Source: Lachnoclostridium sp. UBA6475 (GTDB lineage Bacteria > Bacillota > Clostridia > Lachnospirales > Lachnospiraceae). Taken from it: 24,163 nucleotides of DNA. Numbering within the stretch: the stretch's first letter is position 1; every line of letters begins with the position of its first letter. Below, piece by piece: positions 22,595 to 24,163 of this stretch. A program made the translations under genes and the position numbers. The notes beneath the pieces were generated by a model that saw only the letters and a list, made by a program, of their open reading frames with translations, was not told the origin of the DNA and searched no databases. Location: NCBI GenBank assembly GCA_002435545.1, contig DJNB01000247.1:1-24163 (forward strand). Reading direction: 5' to 3'.

Positions 22595-23611
22595 ATGAGA
22601 AAAACAGTATCAAAAATAATTACATTTACGCTGCTGGCAGCATTATGTCTGCCACAAAATGCTCCTATGAGCAATGCTGCAAGTAAGGATACGAAAAAAG
22701 TGTTATCTGCTTACGCGTCAGTACTTAAAAAGAAGAAGTACATAAATGAGCAGGGAGATAGTTCTAAGCCATCGTTTGCCCTGGCAGATTTAAATGGAGA
22801 TGGTATTTCTGAATTGATCATAAGTTCGACCGATGAGTTTATGTCATCGAAAGATTATTTTATGTATAAAAATGGAAATGCAGTAAAGGTAAAAACTCCA
22901 AAATATGATTTTTATCCGGCGTTTGGTACATTATATGAAATGCCTTCACGTCATACCTATGCGTATTTCCGGGGTGGCCCGGCTTGTGATGACGAGAATG
23001 GAAGAGGGATTATGCCCTACATGATCTGTGAATATAAACTTGCCAATGGAAAAATTAAACTGGTAAATCAATATGAAAAAATAGAGATGACAAATCGGAA
23101 ATACAAGAACCAGGATAGTTTTTCGCTGAATGGTAAAAAGACATCAAAAAATGTATATGAGAGTGTAAATAGTGCCTTAGGAAATGAAATTGTTTTTGGG
23201 GCAAATACAGCCGGTAATCGCCAGAAAAACGGTGTAAATAATGTGATAAAAGTTAAAAAGAAGAAGAAAACAACGACGAAAAAAACAACGGCAGAAAAGG
23301 CAACACCGAAGAAAAAAAGTACGAAGCAAACAAAACCGAGTTTAGAAATTGGAAATGTCCGTGTTGGAAGAGATGCGTCAACGGGGAAAGTGAAGATAAC
23401 TTGGACAAAGCAGAAGGACACAGAGGGAGTTATTCTTCAATATGCTAAAAACAGCCGGTTTACAGATGCTAAAAATGTTACTATTACACGTTCAGAATGG
23501 GTATTTACAAATTCGGTGCCATTTCCGTGCTATGTGCGTATTCGACCGTATGCAATGAATGGCGGAACGAAGGTATTGGGTGCCTGGATTGGTGTAAAAT
23601 TGAAGAAATAG
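22595..23611 (+). CDS. Secreted protein with DLNGDG motif, Lys-rich linker and FnIII-like domain
   Basis: 338 residues. ATG 22595 lies eight bases after AGGAGG; the in-frame ATG at 22565 overlaps the hairpin region and has no ribosome site. Signal peptide about 1-29. Residues 30-215 form a compact domain of unknown type starting with a repeated-helix region and DLNGDGISE (65-73), a VCBS/FG-GAP or EF-hand-like loop often seen in secreted Clostridia proteins. A strongly basic linker (about 225-250, KKKKKTTTKKTT...) leads to an FnIII-like end (about 252-338: VKITWTKQKDTEGVILQYAKNSRF, given here as landmarks only, and VRIRPYAMNGGTKV). It probably binds the wall or another anionic polymer; no enzyme motif is seen. 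Confidence 0.83.
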   Translation: MRKTVSKIITFTLLAALCLPQNAPMSNAASKDTKKVLSAYASVLKKKKYINEQGDSSKPSFALADLNGDGISELIISSTDEFMSSKDYFMYKNGNAVKVKTPKYDFYPAFGTLYEMPSRHTYAYFRGGPACDDENGRGIMPYMICEYKLANGKIKLVNQYEKIEMTNRKYKNQDSFSLNGKKTSKNVYESVNSALGNEIVFGANTAGNRQKNGVNNVIKVKKKKKTTTKKTTAEKATPKKKSTKQTKPSLEIGNVRVGRDASTGKVKITWTKQKDTEGVILQYAKNSRFTDAKNVTITRSEWVFTNSVPFPCYVRIRPYAMNGGTKVLGAWIGVKLKK

Positions 23612-23711
23612 TTACAAAAATTACAAAATAACAGTCATTTTTTACACTTTGTGTTATAGAACTTCTTTTTTTGTTAATATAGAATCACAAACAAGAAAGG
23701 AAGTGGTTTTT
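23612..23711 (+). promoter_or_regulatory. A/T-rich leader with possible promoter of the NlpC/P60 gene
   Basis: Two weak candidates are visible: ATTACA (23620) with TACACT (23643) at 17-base spacing, matching the position and -10 sequence of the 16342 promoter; and TAGAAT (23680) near the start with no good -35. The segment shares ACAGT...TTTTTACA and a later CTTCTTT...CACAAACAA with the 16328-16445 gap, so the two genes may share a regulator. Confidence 0.35.
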
Positions 23712-24163
23712 ATGAAAACATTAAAATCCAAATTAACGAAAAAAGTTTATAGTGTGATTTTAGCAATTGCAGTTATTTTTTCAGGGCTTTACATTCCACA
23801 AAATGTGAAAACGATCAAGGCAGCATCCGCGACAGTGGAAAGCGCAATCGCCTGGGCAATCGCAATTGCAAATGACAACTCGCATGGTTACAGTATGACC
23901 AATCGATGGGGACCGGATTATGATTGTTCTTCTTTTGTAATATCCGCTTTTCGAAATGCGGGTGTCAATGTTGGAAGTGCAACGTACACCGGTAACATGA
24001 GAGCACAGTTTACACAGCATGGATTTCAGTGGATTCCCTGGAGCCAGATCGGCGGAACCGGTAATCTGCAGAGAGGCGACATTCTTTTAAATGAAGCGCA
24101 GCACACGGAGATTTATCTTGGAAATAACCAAAATGTTGGTGCGCATTCTGCCAAAGGCCATCC
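23712..24163 (+). CDS. Secreted NlpC/P60-type peptidoglycan hydrolase (3' truncated)
   Basis: ATG 23712 after AAGAAAGGAAGTGG; 150 codons are visible before the window ends. Signal peptide about 1-38 (VYSVILAIAVIFSGLYI). From residue 42 the sequence (SAIAWAIAIANDNSHGY, RWGPDYDCSSFVISAF) fits the Amidase_5-like branch of the NlpC/P60 superfamily found in phage-type and gut Firmicutes lysins. The catalytic Cys is in DCSSF, and the His in QHTEIYLG follows GDILLNEA. The next residue set is expected beyond the edge, as are any wall-binding domains. With the 16446 gene, it gives the locus two different exported cysteine hydrolases. The 100-base gap before it is A/T-rich and likely holds its promoter. 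Confidence 0.88.
   Translation, partial: MKTLKSKLTKKVYSVILAIAVIFSGLYIPQNVKTIKAASATVESAIAWAIAIANDNSHGYSMTNRWGPDYDCSSFVISAFRNAGVNVGSATYTGNMRAQFTQHGFQWIPWSQIGGTGNLQRGDILLNEAQHTEIYLGNNQNVGAHSAKGH

Noticed and set aside
1..24163. tRNA, rRNA, insertion sequence or phage genes
   Set aside because: No cloverleaf-like or rRNA-like sequence, transposase motif or phage structural gene was seen on either strand. The NlpC/P60 gene alone does not indicate a prophage because it has its own signal peptide.

Overview
The window looks like part of the chromosome of a low-to-mid GC Gram-positive anaerobe of the Clostridia, most likely a gut Lachnospiraceae relative. That placement is inferred from four signs: strong AGGAGG ribosome sites before nearly every gene, codon use, HRDISPDN-type Ser/Thr kinases with zinc ribbons, and secreted proteins carrying Lys-rich Ig/FnIII-like domains. 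No 16S or other marker gene is present. Every supported gene is on the + strand, gaps are mostly under 30 bases, and two junctions overlap.

Layout. (1) 1-1016: 3' part of a secreted or surface protein with a TDSPVPP repeat linker. (2) 1028-7991: four consecutive Ser/Thr kinase genes. Two are membrane-anchored with PASTA-like ectodomains, two are soluble. Three have N-terminal zinc ribbons; the fourth has what looks like a decayed extra kinase N-lobe. A coding remnant lies between the second and third. (3) 8003-11621: a four-TM protein with a degenerate FHA-like tail, a LytTR response regulator, a small canonical FHA protein, and a zinc ribbon-6TM-FHA protein. (4) 11634-14072: a zinc ribbon-TM protein with a large ectodomain ending in a YfaP/DUF2135-like domain, then a 43-residue lipoprotein. 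(5) 14172-16327: two more multi-TM proteins with cytosolic FHA domains. (6) 16446-20501: a secreted cysteine-amidase/GBS-Bsp/C-type-lectin protein behind its own sigma-A-like promoter and a 5' stem-loop, then a zinc-ribbon MuiA-like (DUF4139) protein. (7) 20514-24163: three secreted proteins with FnIII-like, PPC-like or DxNxDG elements, and a truncated NlpC/P60-type hydrolase.

How the parts may work together (inference). The PASTA kinases would sense the cell wall. The soluble kinases would relay or scaffold. The five FHA or FHA-like proteins would read phosphothreonine marks at the membrane. The LytTR regulator may tie this to transcription of the downstream secreted hydrolase, lectin and adhesin-like genes. 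No PP2C phosphatase, WXG100 protein or FtsK/EssC ATPase is visible here. The most notable oddities are a probable pseudokinase (T in place of the Mg-binding Asn), complementary loss of phosphate-binding residues among the FHA domains, and a mannose-type (EPN/WND) C-type lectin fold lacking its disulfide partners.
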